Origin: Alphaproteobacteria bacterium
Lineage (GTDB): Bacteria; Pseudomonadota; Alphaproteobacteria; CACIAM-22H2
Direction: 5' to 3'
Assembly (NCBI GenBank): GCA_016793165.1
Contig: JAEULA010000006.1
Span: forward strand, 124,001-188,000
Length of the DNA stretch: 64,000 nucleotides
Under the pieces are notes generated by a model. The model saw nothing but the letters and a program-made list of their open reading frames with translations. It was not told the DNA's origin and did not search any database. A program made the translations under genes and the position numbers. Numbering within the stretch: the stretch's first letter is position 1; each line of letters opens with the position of its first letter. Shown here one piece after another: positions 50,088 through 59,350 of this stretch.

Positions 50088-51062
50088 TCAGCGCGCCGAC
50101 AGGAAGGCCGACGCCGTGACGAGCATCGCCGCGCGAAGCATGTCCAGCCGGCGCTGCAGCGGTGCGCTCTCCGGCCGGATCGCGATCTTGATTCCGACGA
50201 AGGTCAGGTTCGTGCCGCGCGTCTGGGCGAAGAACGCCGCGATCTCGCGCTCGGTCATCAGCGCGCCCGGCTCGCCCGCGTCGACATAGGGCTCCGGGCC
50301 GTGCGGCATGTGCGTGTCGGCCCAGGCGCCGTAGGGCGTGTCGGCGCCGCTGGCGCCGGAGAGGATGATGCCGCGCATCAGCCCGGCGGCGAGCAGCAGC
50401 GCGGTGTGGCGCGCGACGGTGTCGACGCTGCGGCCGTCGATCACCGAGCGGCCCCAGTTGATCGAGCCGCCGATCGGCTTGGCGAGGCTGCGGTTGGCCG
50501 CGGTGATCGCGGCGATCTCCTCCTCGATCGTCAGGAAGCCCTTCTGAGGGGCCACGCCGTGCTGCGCCGAATCGCAATGCTCGACGCTCAGCTCGGCGCC
50601 GTCCCACTGCCAGTCGCCGAGCTCGACCAGCGAGCGCGTGAAGGCGGCCGGCGATGCGCCGCCGTTGAGCCGGCCGCCGGTGGGTGCAGACTGCAGCTCG
50701 ACGGCCCGGAAGGCGCGCCGCCCGAGCCGGTCGTTCACGCGGCGGACCGCGGCATTGACCTTCTCCATCGCCGCGAGCGCCGCGCGGCGCCCGTCTTCGT
50801 CGGTCGAGGCCAGGCCGAATTTCGGGTTCTTGGGCAGCGTTCCCATCACCGAGGGGATCGGGTTGGCGACGTAGTCCCAGCCCGGATCGGCGTTGCGGAA
50901 GAAGAAGTCCTCGTCCCAGCGGTGCAGCGCGGAGAAGAACGGCACCTCGATGCCGCCCATGAACGGCAGCGCCTTCAGCCCGTCGATGTAGCGGCCTTCG
51001 AGGGCCTCGTCCCACTGCGCGCCGGCGGGGGACATCGCATAGGCGCCGATCAGGAAACGCAT
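50088..51062 (-). CDS. DUF4862-like protein (TIM-barrel-type)
   Basis: 324 aa beginning MRFLIGAYAMSPAGAQWD. It resembles the DUF4862 family, small cytosolic proteins with a xylose-isomerase-like barrel by prediction. Notable blocks are ALPFMGGIEVPFF, DPGWDYVANPIPSVMGTLP, VELQSAPTGG, LSVEHCDSA (possible metal or substrate His/Asp) and KPIGGSINWGRSVIDGRSVD (in parts). No enzyme assay links the family to a reaction that I know of. It may belong with the adjacent catabolic genes, but it sits 28 bp after the rnhB region on the same strand. Confidence 0.6.
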   Translation of the reverse strand: MRFLIGAYAMSPAGAQWDEALEGRYIDGLKALPFMGGIEVPFFSALHRWDEDFFFRNADPGWDYVANPIPSVMGTLPKNPKFGLASTDEDGRRAALAAMEKVNAAVRRVNDRLGRRAFRAVELQSAPTGGRLNGGASPAAFTRSLVELGDWQWDGAELSVEHCDSAQHGVAPQKGFLTIEEEIAAITAANRSLAKPIGGSINWGRSVIDGRSVDTVARHTALLLAAGLMRGIILSGASGADTPYGAWADTHMPHGPEPYVDAGEPGALMTEREIAAFFAQTRGTNLTFVGIKIAIRPESAPLQRRLDMLRAAMLVTASAFLSAR

Positions 51063-51250
51063 CGTCTGGAACTCCGCTGGTTGTCGCTTCCGTGGATGCT
51101 CTCACATCCGTGTCGAGTCGAGCACATCCCCTCGCGTCGCGCGGAGCGGGACAGGAGGGGCGATGCGCGCGGAGCGCACGACGGAGAGGTCAAGCGTGGC
51201 CTCGCAAGACGTCATCGACCGCCCCGACATCGCTTCGCCCGGCACCCCGC

Positions 51251-53344
51251 CTACCGCTCTGCGGCGGGAGGGGATTTGCGGGACTTCGAAGGCAGCTCGC
51301 GGGCGATGGCGCGTTTGAGCTTCGCGCGCAAGGTGCCGCTGTTGCGCAGCGCGCTGACGAGCGAGCGCTCGCCGGCGCGCGGCAGGACGCCGACCGTCGC
51401 TTCGAAGATCCGCCGGCGCACGGTCTGGCGTGCCGGCTTGGGCAGGGCAAAGAGCCGGCGATTGAGCTCGCACATGGTCGCGTCGTCGAAGACGCGCTCC
51501 CAGGCGTCGCGCTCGGGGCCGAACTCGAAGCCCTTGCCGGGCTTGCGCCGTGCCGCCGCGCGACGCAGGCGGGACGTCGCCGCGGTGTCGATCGCGAGCG
51601 CCGCGTCGATCGCGACACCGTAGTCGCGGCGCGCGCCCTCCCGCGTCGCGAAGCCCTGCACGACGTCGGCGCGCACCGCCTCGGGATCGCGCTCGAAGGG
51701 ATTGCCGTAACCGGCCGCCCCGGGGGTCAGCAGCGTCACGGTCTGGCCGCGATCGACGACGATCTGCTCGATGTTGCCGACGCGCTTTTCGCGCTTCGTG
51801 CCGATGTCGATCACGATCTCGGCCGCGAGGCCCGGCTTGCCGCCGAACACGCCCCAGGGCGGGAAGCGCAGGCGGTCGGCGCCGCCGACGCGCACCGACA
51901 GATTGTCGCGCAGGGCTTCGATCGTGACGATCTGCCCGACGCCGCCGCGCCAGCGGCCCGGGCCGCCGGAGTCCGGCCTGATGTCGTAGCGCTTGAACGC
52001 GATCGGGCACTTCGCCTCGACCGTCTCGAGCGGGTGGTTGTACATCGTGTTCATCGTGACGTCGCGCGCGTCGACGCCGTCGCTTCCGAAATAGGCGCTC
52101 ATGCCGCCGCGCGCGACCTGGGCGAACACCACCTTCGGCGGCTCGCCGATCGCCTCCGGCGGCTCGTCGACGATGAGGACGAAGCCGGTGCCGCAGGTCG
52201 GACCGGCCATCTTCTCGGGAGCGGCCTTGAGAAGCACGCCCGTGACGGCGTCGTTGAAGCCGATCGCGGTCGAGAAGCGCACGCCGCAGGCATCGGGGAA
52301 TTCGGCATTGAGTACCGTGCCCGGCGGGCTCGTGATCGACAGCGGCCGGAAGGTGCCGGCGTTGAGCGGGATGTCGGGATCGTGGGTGTGGATGAACGTG
52401 ATGATCCGGCGCGTCAGCATGTTGTGCAGCTTGCCGGAGGTCGGGATGTTGTAGGCCGCCTCCACCTGCGGATCGGTGCCGGTCACGTCGAAATGCACGA
52501 GCCCGTCGCGCACCGTCATCTTCAGGCGCAGGCGGATGGGGATCGGCGTGACGAGATCGTCGTCGAGATACTCCCAGTGCTCGTAGACGCCGTCGGGCAG
52601 CAGGCGCAGCACCTCGCGCGACTTGGCGTAGGCGTAGTCCTTGAGCGCCTTCTGGCTGGCGATGAACGTCTCGACGCCGTAGTGCTCGATCGTGTCGGCG
52701 ACCCGCCGGCCGCCGACCTCGAGCGCGCCGAGCATCGCCTTGATGTCGGCCATGTTGACGTCGGGCAGCCGGCTGTTGGCCTTGAAGATCGCCTCGAGGT
52801 CGGCGTTCATGACGCCGCGGCGCAGCAGCTTCATCGGCGGGATGCGCAGCCCCTCCTCGAAGATGTCCTTGTTGTAGGGCGAGATCGAGCCGGGCACGCG
52901 GCCGCCGACGTCCATGTAGTGGATGAATCCCCAGCCGTAGGCGACCACGCGGTCGCCGTGGAAATACGGCCGGATCATGTGGAGGTCCGGCAGGTGGGTC
53001 GCCATCGAGTCCGAGAGATAGGGATCGTTGGTGACGATCACGTCGCCCGGCTCGAGCGCGCCCAGCATCCGGATCGTGTGGGCCGCCGGCACGTTGATCG
53101 AGGTCGTCTTGTTCTCCGGCGCCCAGGCGAACATCTGGCCTTCGAGGTCGACCATGCCGACGGCGAAGTCCGCGGCCTCGTTGACGAAGACCGAGCGTGA
53201 GGTGCGCAGCAGGGTGAGGCAGAGCTCGTCGGCGATGGCCTCGACCTTGTGGCGCATGATCTCGAGCAGGACGGGGTCCATCGCGGCGGCGGCCGGCGTG
53301 GCGGCAGCGCGCGGGCGGGTAGAGGGGGTGGGTGCGTCTTCCAT
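51251..53344 (-). CDS. hyuB: Hydantoinase/oxoprolinase family B subunit
   Basis: 697 aa from ATG 53344 after AGGAGA. HyuB/acetone-carboxylase-alpha-like enzyme that with HyuA opens cyclic imides or amides (hydantoins, 5-oxoproline) in an ATP-dependent way. Markers are DPVLLEIMRHKVEAIADEL, TNDPYLSDSMATHLPDLHM, INVPAAHTI, PGSISPYNKDIFEEGLRIPP and the C-terminal RRDYGVAIDA. It continues beyond the core with a basic tail of about 120 residues (MCELNRRLFALPKPARQTVR on), longer than many homologues. Unusually, it is divergent from hyuA. Confidence 0.92.
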   Translation of the reverse strand: MEDAPTPSTRPRAAATPAAAAMDPVLLEIMRHKVEAIADELCLTLLRTSRSVFVNEAADFAVGMVDLEGQMFAWAPENKTTSINVPAAHTIRMLGALEPGDVIVTNDPYLSDSMATHLPDLHMIRPYFHGDRVVAYGWGFIHYMDVGGRVPGSISPYNKDIFEEGLRIPPMKLLRRGVMNADLEAIFKANSRLPDVNMADIKAMLGALEVGGRRVADTIEHYGVETFIASQKALKDYAYAKSREVLRLLPDGVYEHWEYLDDDLVTPIPIRLRLKMTVRDGLVHFDVTGTDPQVEAAYNIPTSGKLHNMLTRRIITFIHTHDPDIPLNAGTFRPLSITSPPGTVLNAEFPDACGVRFSTAIGFNDAVTGVLLKAAPEKMAGPTCGTGFVLIVDEPPEAIGEPPKVVFAQVARGGMSAYFGSDGVDARDVTMNTMYNHPLETVEAKCPIAFKRYDIRPDSGGPGRWRGGVGQIVTIEALRDNLSVRVGGADRLRFPPWGVFGGKPGLAAEIVIDIGTKREKRVGNIEQIVVDRGQTVTLLTPGAAGYGNPFERDPEAVRADVVQGFATREGARRDYGVAIDAALAIDTAATSRLRRAAARRKPGKGFEFGPERDAWERVFDDATMCELNRRLFALPKPARQTVRRRIFEATVGVLPRAGERSLVSALRNSGTLRAKLKRAIARELPSKSRKSPPAAER

Positions 53345-53357
53345 GGTCACGTCTCCT

Positions 53358-54115
53358 TCACGACGCCGCGCGGCAGGGCGACAGGTCGGGGTCGGGTTCC
53401 GCCAAGGCGGCGAGCAGCATGCGCGCGCGATCGCCTGTCGATGCATCAAGGGCTATGGCGGTCGGTCCTCCTTCGACGGTCTGCCCGGCATGGGGCAGCG
53501 CCACGTGGTCGCAGATATAGCGGATGACGCCGAGTTCGTGGCTGATGAACAGACCCGTCAGGCCGAAGCATTGCGGCAGGTCGTGGAACGGGTCCAGCCC
53601 CTGCGCCTGCACCAGGTCGTCGTGCGCCGTCGACGGTGCGTCGGCGATCGCATGCAGCGCCGCGTCCGGCAGCCGATCGCCGATGCGAACGACGGGTTCG
53701 GGTCGGCGGTCGGGTCCTGGGAGACAAAGCCGATCATCGTGCCGCGCAGCTGTCGTATCCGTGCCACGCTCGCCTCCGGCACGTCGAAGCCGTCGAATCG
53801 GATCGAGCCTCGGAGATCGCGCCCGCGCGGGAAGGGCACGAGGCGGGCGGCGGAGAGCCCGGCCAGCGACTTCCCCGAGCCGGTCTCGCCGACCACGCTC
53901 CCGACTTCGCCGCGAACGAGTTGCGCGTAGCCTGACCGCCACGACATCGCGATGGCGAAGATCATGCTGACGAGATCCGGGCTCGGCGCCGCCGCCATCA
54001 CGAGGACGAGGGTCGGTAGCGTCGGCTTCAGGTCGGCGAAGCGCTTCAGCACCTCGTCGCTTCAGCCCCCAGATAGCCGCCGATGTCGAATCCGATCCGG
54101 TAGCCATGCCGCCGA
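53358..54115 (-). pseudogene. Decayed dipeptide/oligopeptide ABC transporter (permease + ATPase remnant)
   Basis: Pieces of two Dpp-type genes lie fused and frame-broken. Permease remnants: YRIGFDIGGYLGAEA in one frame, then DEVLKRFADLKPTLPTLVLV and SWRSGYAQLVRGEV (DppC-like EAA region) in another. It then runs directly into ATPase sequence with Walker A GETGSGKS and Q-loop FVSQDPTADPNPSF. After a further shift come FISHELGVIRYICDHVALPH (H-loop region) and the ATPase tail. The ABC signature and Walker B are missing, so there is at least one deletion as well as frameshifts. No functional product is expected. It lies between hyuB and hyuA. Confidence 0.85.
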
Positions 54116-54236
54116 TCCCCCGAGCGGGGAAGATTGATCGCGGTCGTCGCGGCATGCAATCTCGTCGCCGCTCCGACCGGCGGCGCCCGACCGGCGCGGC
54201 GGCGGATCGAGGTTCGCGCGAGGGGTTCGACGGGAC

Positions 54237-56303
54237 ATGTCTTCAGCAGCGCGCTGCCGCATCGGCATCGACGTCGGCGGCACCTTCACCGATTTCGTGC
54301 TCGCCAATCTGAGCACCGGCGAGATCGTCCGCTACAAGGAGCCGAGCGTCCCGTCCGACCCGTCGCTGTCGGTGCGCCGCGGCATCCCGGCACTGCTGGA
54401 GCGCGCCGGCGTCGGGCCCGCCGACGTCGAGCTGATCGTCCACGGCACGACCCTGCTCGTGAACGCGATCATCCAGCACCGCGGCGCGCGGGTCGGCCTG
54501 GTCGTGAGCGAAGGGCATCGCGGCGTGCTCGAGATCGGGCGCATGAGCCTCGCGAGCTCGCACGACTTCACGCTCAAGAAGGAGTTGCCGCTCGTCCCGC
54601 GCGACCGGATCTTCGAGACGACCGCGCGCACGCTGGTCGACGGCACCGTCGCCGGACGTCCGAAGGCGCGCGAGTACGATGCGCTCGCCAAGTCGCTGCG
54701 CGATGCGAAGGTCGAGGCGGTCTGCGTGCTGCTGCTCAATTCCTACGCGCATCCGGCGCTCGAGGACGAAGTGGCCGCCGCACTCGCCAAGCGTCTGCCG
54801 GGCATTCCGGTGACGGCCTCGGCGCGGATCTGGCCCGAGCGGCGCGAGTTCGAGCGCGCGCTGATCGCCGTCATGAACGCCTACTGCCAGCCGATCATGA
54901 CGGCGTATCTCGACCTGCTCGTCGCGCGCGTACGCGAGATCGGCATCGAGGCGCCCGTCTACATCACCGCGTCGAACGGCGGCACGCTCAGCATCGACTC
55001 GGCACGCGCGCGGCCGATCGACACCGTGCTTTCCGGCCCGGCCTCCGGCCTGCTCGCGGCGACGCGCGTGGCGCAGGCGATGGGCCGCGATGCGATCATC
55101 ACCATCGACATGGGCGGCACGAGCTGCGACGTGGCGCTCAACCAGGGTGTCGATCCCGAGTACACGACGACGACGCGTGTCGGCGACTATCCGCTCGTCC
55201 TGCCGGTCGTGAACGTGCTGGCGATCGGTGCTGGCGGCGGATCGATCATCTCGGTCGATCGCCAGGGCGTGCTCAAGGTCGGGCCCAACAGCGCGGGCGC
55301 CGATCCGGGTCCGGTGTGCTACGGCCGCGGCGGCACGCTGCCGACGATCACCGACTGCTACCTGCTCGCCGGGTTCATCGATCCGCAGCATTTCCTCGGC
55401 GGGCGCATGAAGCTCGACCGCGAGGCGGCGACGCGGGCGCTCGACGGCATTGCGGCGGCGCTCGGCTACAGAGGCGCCGACCGCGCGGTGCGCGCGGCCG
55501 ATGCCAGCCTGCGCGTCGCCTCGGCGATGATGGCGACCGAGCTGTTCAAGGGTCTGGCGCGCCGCGGCGCCGATCCGCGCGAGTTCGCGCTGATGGCCTT
55601 CGGCGGCGCCGGCCCGACGCACGGCACGCTGCTGGGCGAGGAGGCGCGGCTCTCGACGATCGTCATCCCGCCGGCCCCGGCGACATTCTGCGCGATGGGC
55701 GCCATCCTGGCCGACGTGAAGCGCGACTATGTGCGCTCGCGCTCGATCAAGCTCGCCGCCGGCAAGCCGGCGCTGCGCGAGATCGCCGCGGCCTTCCGCA
55801 CGCTCGAGGCCGAGGCGGCGGCGTGGATCGCCAAGGAGGGCGACATGCTGGGCGAGGTCCGCTACGACGCGGCGCTCGACATGCGCTACGCCGGCCAGGC
55901 CTTCGATCTGCAGGTGCCGGTGCCCGACGCGCTGCGCCGCGAGCCGGAGCTCGCCGGGATCGCGGAGCTCTTCCATCGCGAGCACGAGCGCATCTACAGC
56001 TTCCGCGACCTCGAGAGCGCGATCGAGATCACCACGCTGCGCATCCGCGCCACCGGCCGCATCCCGCCGATCCGGCTGCCGGAGACTCGGAGCGGCGGCT
56101 CGGGCGCGCCGGTCGGGACGCGGCGCGTGTTCCATGCCGGGCGGACGCACGAGGTGCCGGTCTATCTCCGTCGCGATCTCGGCGTCGAGGCGCGCATTGC
56201 CGGTCCGGCGATCATCGAGCAGGAGGATTGCACCGCCTGGATCCTGCCCGGGTGGACGGCCACCATCCATCCGATCGGCAGCGTCGTCATCCGCCGCGAC
56301 TGA
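54237..56303 (+). CDS. hyuA: Hydantoinase/oxoprolinase family A subunit
   Basis: 688 aa, the ATP-binding partner of HyuB. Actin-like ATPase motifs: RIGIDVGGTFTDFVL, IVHGTTLLVNAIIQHRGARV (in parts), ITIDMGGTSCDVAL and MAFGGAGPTHG. Also present are SGPASGLLAA and GAGGGSIISVDRQG. ATG 54237 follows a weak GGGAC. The gene is transcribed away from hyuB and starts the downstream run abgA-like to fadC-like. Substrate cannot be told apart (hydantoin, N-methylhydantoin, 5-oxoproline or similar). Confidence 0.93.
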   Translation: MSSAARCRIGIDVGGTFTDFVLANLSTGEIVRYKEPSVPSDPSLSVRRGIPALLERAGVGPADVELIVHGTTLLVNAIIQHRGARVGLVVSEGHRGVLEIGRMSLASSHDFTLKKELPLVPRDRIFETTARTLVDGTVAGRPKAREYDALAKSLRDAKVEAVCVLLLNSYAHPALEDEVAAALAKRLPGIPVTASARIWPERREFERALIAVMNAYCQPIMTAYLDLLVARVREIGIEAPVYITASNGGTLSIDSARARPIDTVLSGPASGLLAATRVAQAMGRDAIITIDMGGTSCDVALNQGVDPEYTTTTRVGDYPLVLPVVNVLAIGAGGGSIISVDRQGVLKVGPNSAGADPGPVCYGRGGTLPTITDCYLLAGFIDPQHFLGGRMKLDREAATRALDGIAAALGYRGADRAVRAADASLRVASAMMATELFKGLARRGADPREFALMAFGGAGPTHGTLLGEEARLSTIVIPPAPATFCAMGAILADVKRDYVRSRSIKLAAGKPALREIAAAFRTLEAEAAAWIAKEGDMLGEVRYDAALDMRYAGQAFDLQVPVPDALRREPELAGIAELFHREHERIYSFRDLESAIEITTLRIRATGRIPPIRLPETRSGGSGAPVGTRRVFHAGRTHEVPVYLRRDLGVEARIAGPAIIEQEDCTAWILPGWTATIHPIGSVVIRRD

Positions 56304-56336
56304 CCCCCGCGTCATCGCAAGCCAAGGAGAACCCGC

Positions 56337-57638
56337 ATGGGCGTCGACCTCAACGCACTCATCGGCAAGCGCCTGCCCGACTGGATCGCGATGCGACGCG
56401 ACTTCCACCAGCATCCCGAGCTCGGCTTCACCGAATTCCGCACGGCGTCGATCGTCGCCGAGCGTCTCAAGGGGCTCGGCTACTCCGTCCGGCTCGGGCG
56501 CGACGTGATGGATCCGGATACGATGTACGGGAAGCCACGCCCCGACCAGCTGGAGAAGGAGATGAAGCGCGCGCTGTCGGAAGGCGGCGTCGCCAGCTGG
56601 GTGGACCGCATGGCGGGCGGCATGACCGGCGTCGTCGGCGAGCTCAAGCGCGGCCCCGGCCCGGTCGTCGCCTTCCGCTTCGACATCGACGCACTGCCGA
56701 TCGTCGAGGAGACGACGCGCGAGCACCTGCCCTTCGTCCGCGGTTTCGCCTCGCGCCATCCCGGCGTCATGCATGCCTGCGGCCACGACGGCCACACCGC
56801 GATCGGGCTCGCCGTCGCCGAGGCGGCGGCGGCGATGGGTGATCGCTGGCGCGGCACGCTCAAGCTCATCTTCCAGCCGGCGGAGGAGGGCGGACGCGGC
56901 GCCCTGCCGATGGTCAAGGCGGGCGTCGTCGAGGACGCCGACTACTTCTTCGCGGCCCATCTCGGCTGCAACCTGCCCTCGGGCACGATCGCCGCGGCGG
57001 TCGAGAAGCTGCTGTTCTCGACCAAGCTCGACGTCACCTATCGCGGACGCTCGGCGCATGCGGCGAACAATCCGCAGGACGGGCGCAACGCGCTGCTGGC
57101 CGGCGCGTCATGTGCGCTCGCGCTGCACGCGATCGCGCGCCACGGCAGCGAGCAGACGCACGTGAACGTCGGCCGCATGGTCGCCGGCACGGCGCGAAAC
57201 GCGATCGCCGCCGACTGCACGATGCTGGTCGAGGTGCGCGGCGAGTCCGACGACTCCCTCGGCTACATGGAGACGCGCGCCCAGGACATCATCGAGGGCA
57301 CGGCGCGGCAGTGGAACGTGGCGCATTCGATCGAGCGCATGGGCCGAACGATCGGCGAGCCGACCGACGCCACCAGCCAGGCGCTGGTGACGGAGATCGC
57401 CAGGACGTTGCCCGACGTGAAGAACATCGTGCCGAGCTGGAACGCCGGCGGCAGCGACGACGCCTGCTACTTCATCCGGCGCATGCACGAGCGCGGCAAG
57501 TACGGCGCCTATTTCGTCGTCGGCAGCTCGCTGGCCGCCGGTCACCACGCCACGAGCTTCGAGTTCCAGGAACCGGACATCGCGATCGGCGTGCAGATGC
57601 TGATCGGCCTGCTCGAGCGCCTGTCGCGGGCGGGGTGA
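56337..57638 (+). CDS. AbgA-like M20D amidohydrolase
   Basis: 433 aa metal-dependent peptidase/aminoacylase of the AbgA (p-aminobenzoyl-glutamate hydrolase A) type. Metal ligands: HACGHDGHTA, FQPAEEGGRG, and His in GHHATSFEF. The AbgA-like insert around DPDTMYGKPRPDQLEKEMKR and the dimerisation domain TYRGRSAHAANNPQDGRNAL (in parts) are visible. Likely cleaves an amide to release an amino acid. It starts 33 bp after hyuA with AAGGAG before the ATG, so it is co-transcribed. HyuAB may open a ring and this enzyme may cleave the product. Confidence 0.88.
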   Translation: MGVDLNALIGKRLPDWIAMRRDFHQHPELGFTEFRTASIVAERLKGLGYSVRLGRDVMDPDTMYGKPRPDQLEKEMKRALSEGGVASWVDRMAGGMTGVVGELKRGPGPVVAFRFDIDALPIVEETTREHLPFVRGFASRHPGVMHACGHDGHTAIGLAVAEAAAAMGDRWRGTLKLIFQPAEEGGRGALPMVKAGVVEDADYFFAAHLGCNLPSGTIAAAVEKLLFSTKLDVTYRGRSAHAANNPQDGRNALLAGASCALALHAIARHGSEQTHVNVGRMVAGTARNAIAADCTMLVEVRGESDDSLGYMETRAQDIIEGTARQWNVAHSIERMGRTIGEPTDATSQALVTEIARTLPDVKNIVPSWNAGGSDDACYFIRRMHERGKYGAYFVVGSSLAAGHHATSFEFQEPDIAIGVQMLIGLLERLSRAG

Positions 57639-57662
57639 GGTGACGACGAGCGGGGCCCGGAC

Positions 57663-57992
57663 ATGACGGGCATCGCGTCGACACGCGCGCGCTTCCGGCG
57701 CGTTGCGCCGCTCGCCGGCGCGCCGGTGCGCATTCTCGTCGACGGCCGGCCCGTGCAGTCGACGGAAGGGGAGAGCGTGCTCGCCGCCATGCTGTCCATC
57801 ACCGGACACGTGCGCGAGCTCGAGGCGAACGGCGAGAAGCGCGCGGGCTTCTGCCTGATGGGGGCGTGCCAGGACTGCTGGGTCTGGTTCGGCGATGCGC
57901 CGCGCGGCCGGGCCTGCACCACGCTGGTGCGCGACGGTCTCGAGGTGTTCACGGCCCCGCCGGGAATCCCGCCGGCGCGGAGCGGCGCATGA
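57663..57992 (+). CDS. (2Fe-2S)-binding small subunit of an amine/opine dehydrogenase
   Basis: 109 aa. Cluster ligands Cys64, Cys69, Cys72 and Cys85 (C-x4-C-x2-C-x12-C) in GFCLMGACQDCWVW and RACTTLV. This is the HcnA/opine-oxidase/hydroxyproline-dehydrogenase small subunit type. It lies 24 bp after the amidohydrolase, and its stop overlaps the next ATG (ATGA). Confidence 0.9.
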   Translation: MTGIASTRARFRRVAPLAGAPVRILVDGRPVQSTEGESVLAAMLSITGHVRELEANGEKRAGFCLMGACQDCWVWFGDAPRGRACTTLVRDGLEVFTAPPGIPPARSGA

Positions 57993-59350
57993 CGCGCGTC
58001 GCCGTCGTCGGCGCGGGTCCGGCCGGGATTGCCGCCGCGTCCCTGCTGGTCGAGCGTGGCCTGCAGGTCGTCGTCATCGACGAGCAGCGCGACGCCGGGG
58101 GTCAGGTCTGGCGCCGGCCCACCGCCGGCTCGACGCTCGATCTCGCGCGCGTGCTCGGCCCCGAGTTCGATGCCTATCGGCGCTTCCACGCCGGCTTCGA
58201 GGTTCTGCGTCCGCGGATCGACTGGCGGCCGCAGACCCTGGTCTGGAACGTCCATGGCCGCACGTTGCAGCTCGCGCATTCGGGGCGGCAGGACGCGATC
58301 GAGTTCGACGCGCTGATCCTGGCGACCGGCGCCACGGACCGCGTCGCGCCGATGCCCGGCTGGACCCTGCCGGGCGTCTTCACGCTCGGCGGCGCGCAGG
58401 TACTGATGAAGGATCAGGGCTGCCTGATCGGCGGCAATGTCGTGTTCTGCGGCAGCTCGCCGCTGCTTTACCTTGCGGCCGCGCAGTACCGGCGGCTCGG
58501 CGCGACCGTCGCCGTCCTCGACACGACACCGTGGCGCGCGAAGCTCGCGGCGCTGCCGCGGATGCTCGCCGCCGCCGGCACGCTGGCGAAGGGCCTCGGG
58601 CTGATCGCGGAGCTGAAGCGCGCCGGGGTTCTGATCCGGCACGGCGTCGCGCTCGAACGCTTCGAGGGCATCGACGAGGTCGCCGCGGTGCAGTGGCGCG
58701 ATGCGCGTGGGCAGGCGCATCGCACTGCCTGCGATGCGGTCGCCTACGGCCACGGCCTGCGGCCGGAGAGCCAGCTCGCCGAGCTCGCGGGTTGTACGCT
58801 GCGCTTCGATCCGCTGACGCGCCAGTACTTCCCGGAAGCCGACGCCCTCGGCCGCTGCCGCGACGGCGTCTACGTTGCGGGCGACGGCGCCGCGATCGGC
58901 GGCGCGGAGGCGGCCGACATCTCTGGCCGCCTCGCGGCGATGGCGGTGCTTCGCGAACTCGGCCAGGCCGCGGATCCGGGCTCATTGCCCGCCCAACTCG
59001 CGGCGCGGCGACGCTTCCAGGAGGGTGCCGCGCAGGCTTTCGCCTGGCCGGCGGCGCGCGTGCAGGCCCTCGACGACGCGGTCCCGGTCTGTCGCTGCGA
59101 GAACATCACCGCGGGCGAGGTTCGCGCCGTCATCGCGCCGGATCTCGGCGCCGCCGACGTCAACCGCATGAAGGCGGCGACGCGTTGCGGCATGGGCAGG
59201 TGCCAGGGCCGCTTCTGCGGCAGCGCTGCGGCCGAGCTGACCGCCGCGGCGCTCGGTCGGCTCGATGCGCCGCTCGATCGCCTGCGCGCCCAGCCGCCGG
59301 TGAAGCCGATCGCCATCGCCTCGGCCGCCGGTGCGGCGGAGTGGCCATGA
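57989..59350 (+). CDS. FAD/NAD(P)-binding alpha subunit with BFD-like [2Fe-2S] domain
   Basis: 453 aa. FAD-binding VAVVGAGPAGIAAASLLVER and LILATGATDR. A C-terminal BFD-like domain has CRCENITAGEV and RCGMGRCQGRFC with the cysteines for a second cluster. This matches the large FAD subunit of the HcnB/OoxA/hydroxyproline-dehydrogenase group, which passes electrons from the substrate flavoprotein to a quinone or other acceptor. It starts by ATGA overlap with the small subunit and ends by ATGA overlap with the beta subunit, giving a tightly coupled three-gene unit. Confidence 0.9.
   Translation: MTRVAVVGAGPAGIAAASLLVERGLQVVVIDEQRDAGGQVWRRPTAGSTLDLARVLGPEFDAYRRFHAGFEVLRPRIDWRPQTLVWNVHGRTLQLAHSGRQDAIEFDALILATGATDRVAPMPGWTLPGVFTLGGAQVLMKDQGCLIGGNVVFCGSSPLLYLAAAQYRRLGATVAVLDTTPWRAKLAALPRMLAAAGTLAKGLGLIAELKRAGVLIRHGVALERFEGIDEVAAVQWRDARGQAHRTACDAVAYGHGLRPESQLAELAGCTLRFDPLTRQYFPEADALGRCRDGVYVAGDGAAIGGAEAADISGRLAAMAVLRELGQAADPGSLPAQLAARRRFQEGAAQAFAWPAARVQALDDAVPVCRCENITAGEVRAVIAPDLGAADVNRMKAATRCGMGRCQGRFCGSAAAELTAAALGRLDAPLDRLRAQPPVKPIAIASAAGAAEWP

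Noticed and set aside
53558..54052. A functional ABC ATPase with Walker A
   Set aside because: It begins with permease sequence, changes frame after the Q-loop and lacks signature and Walker B motifs.
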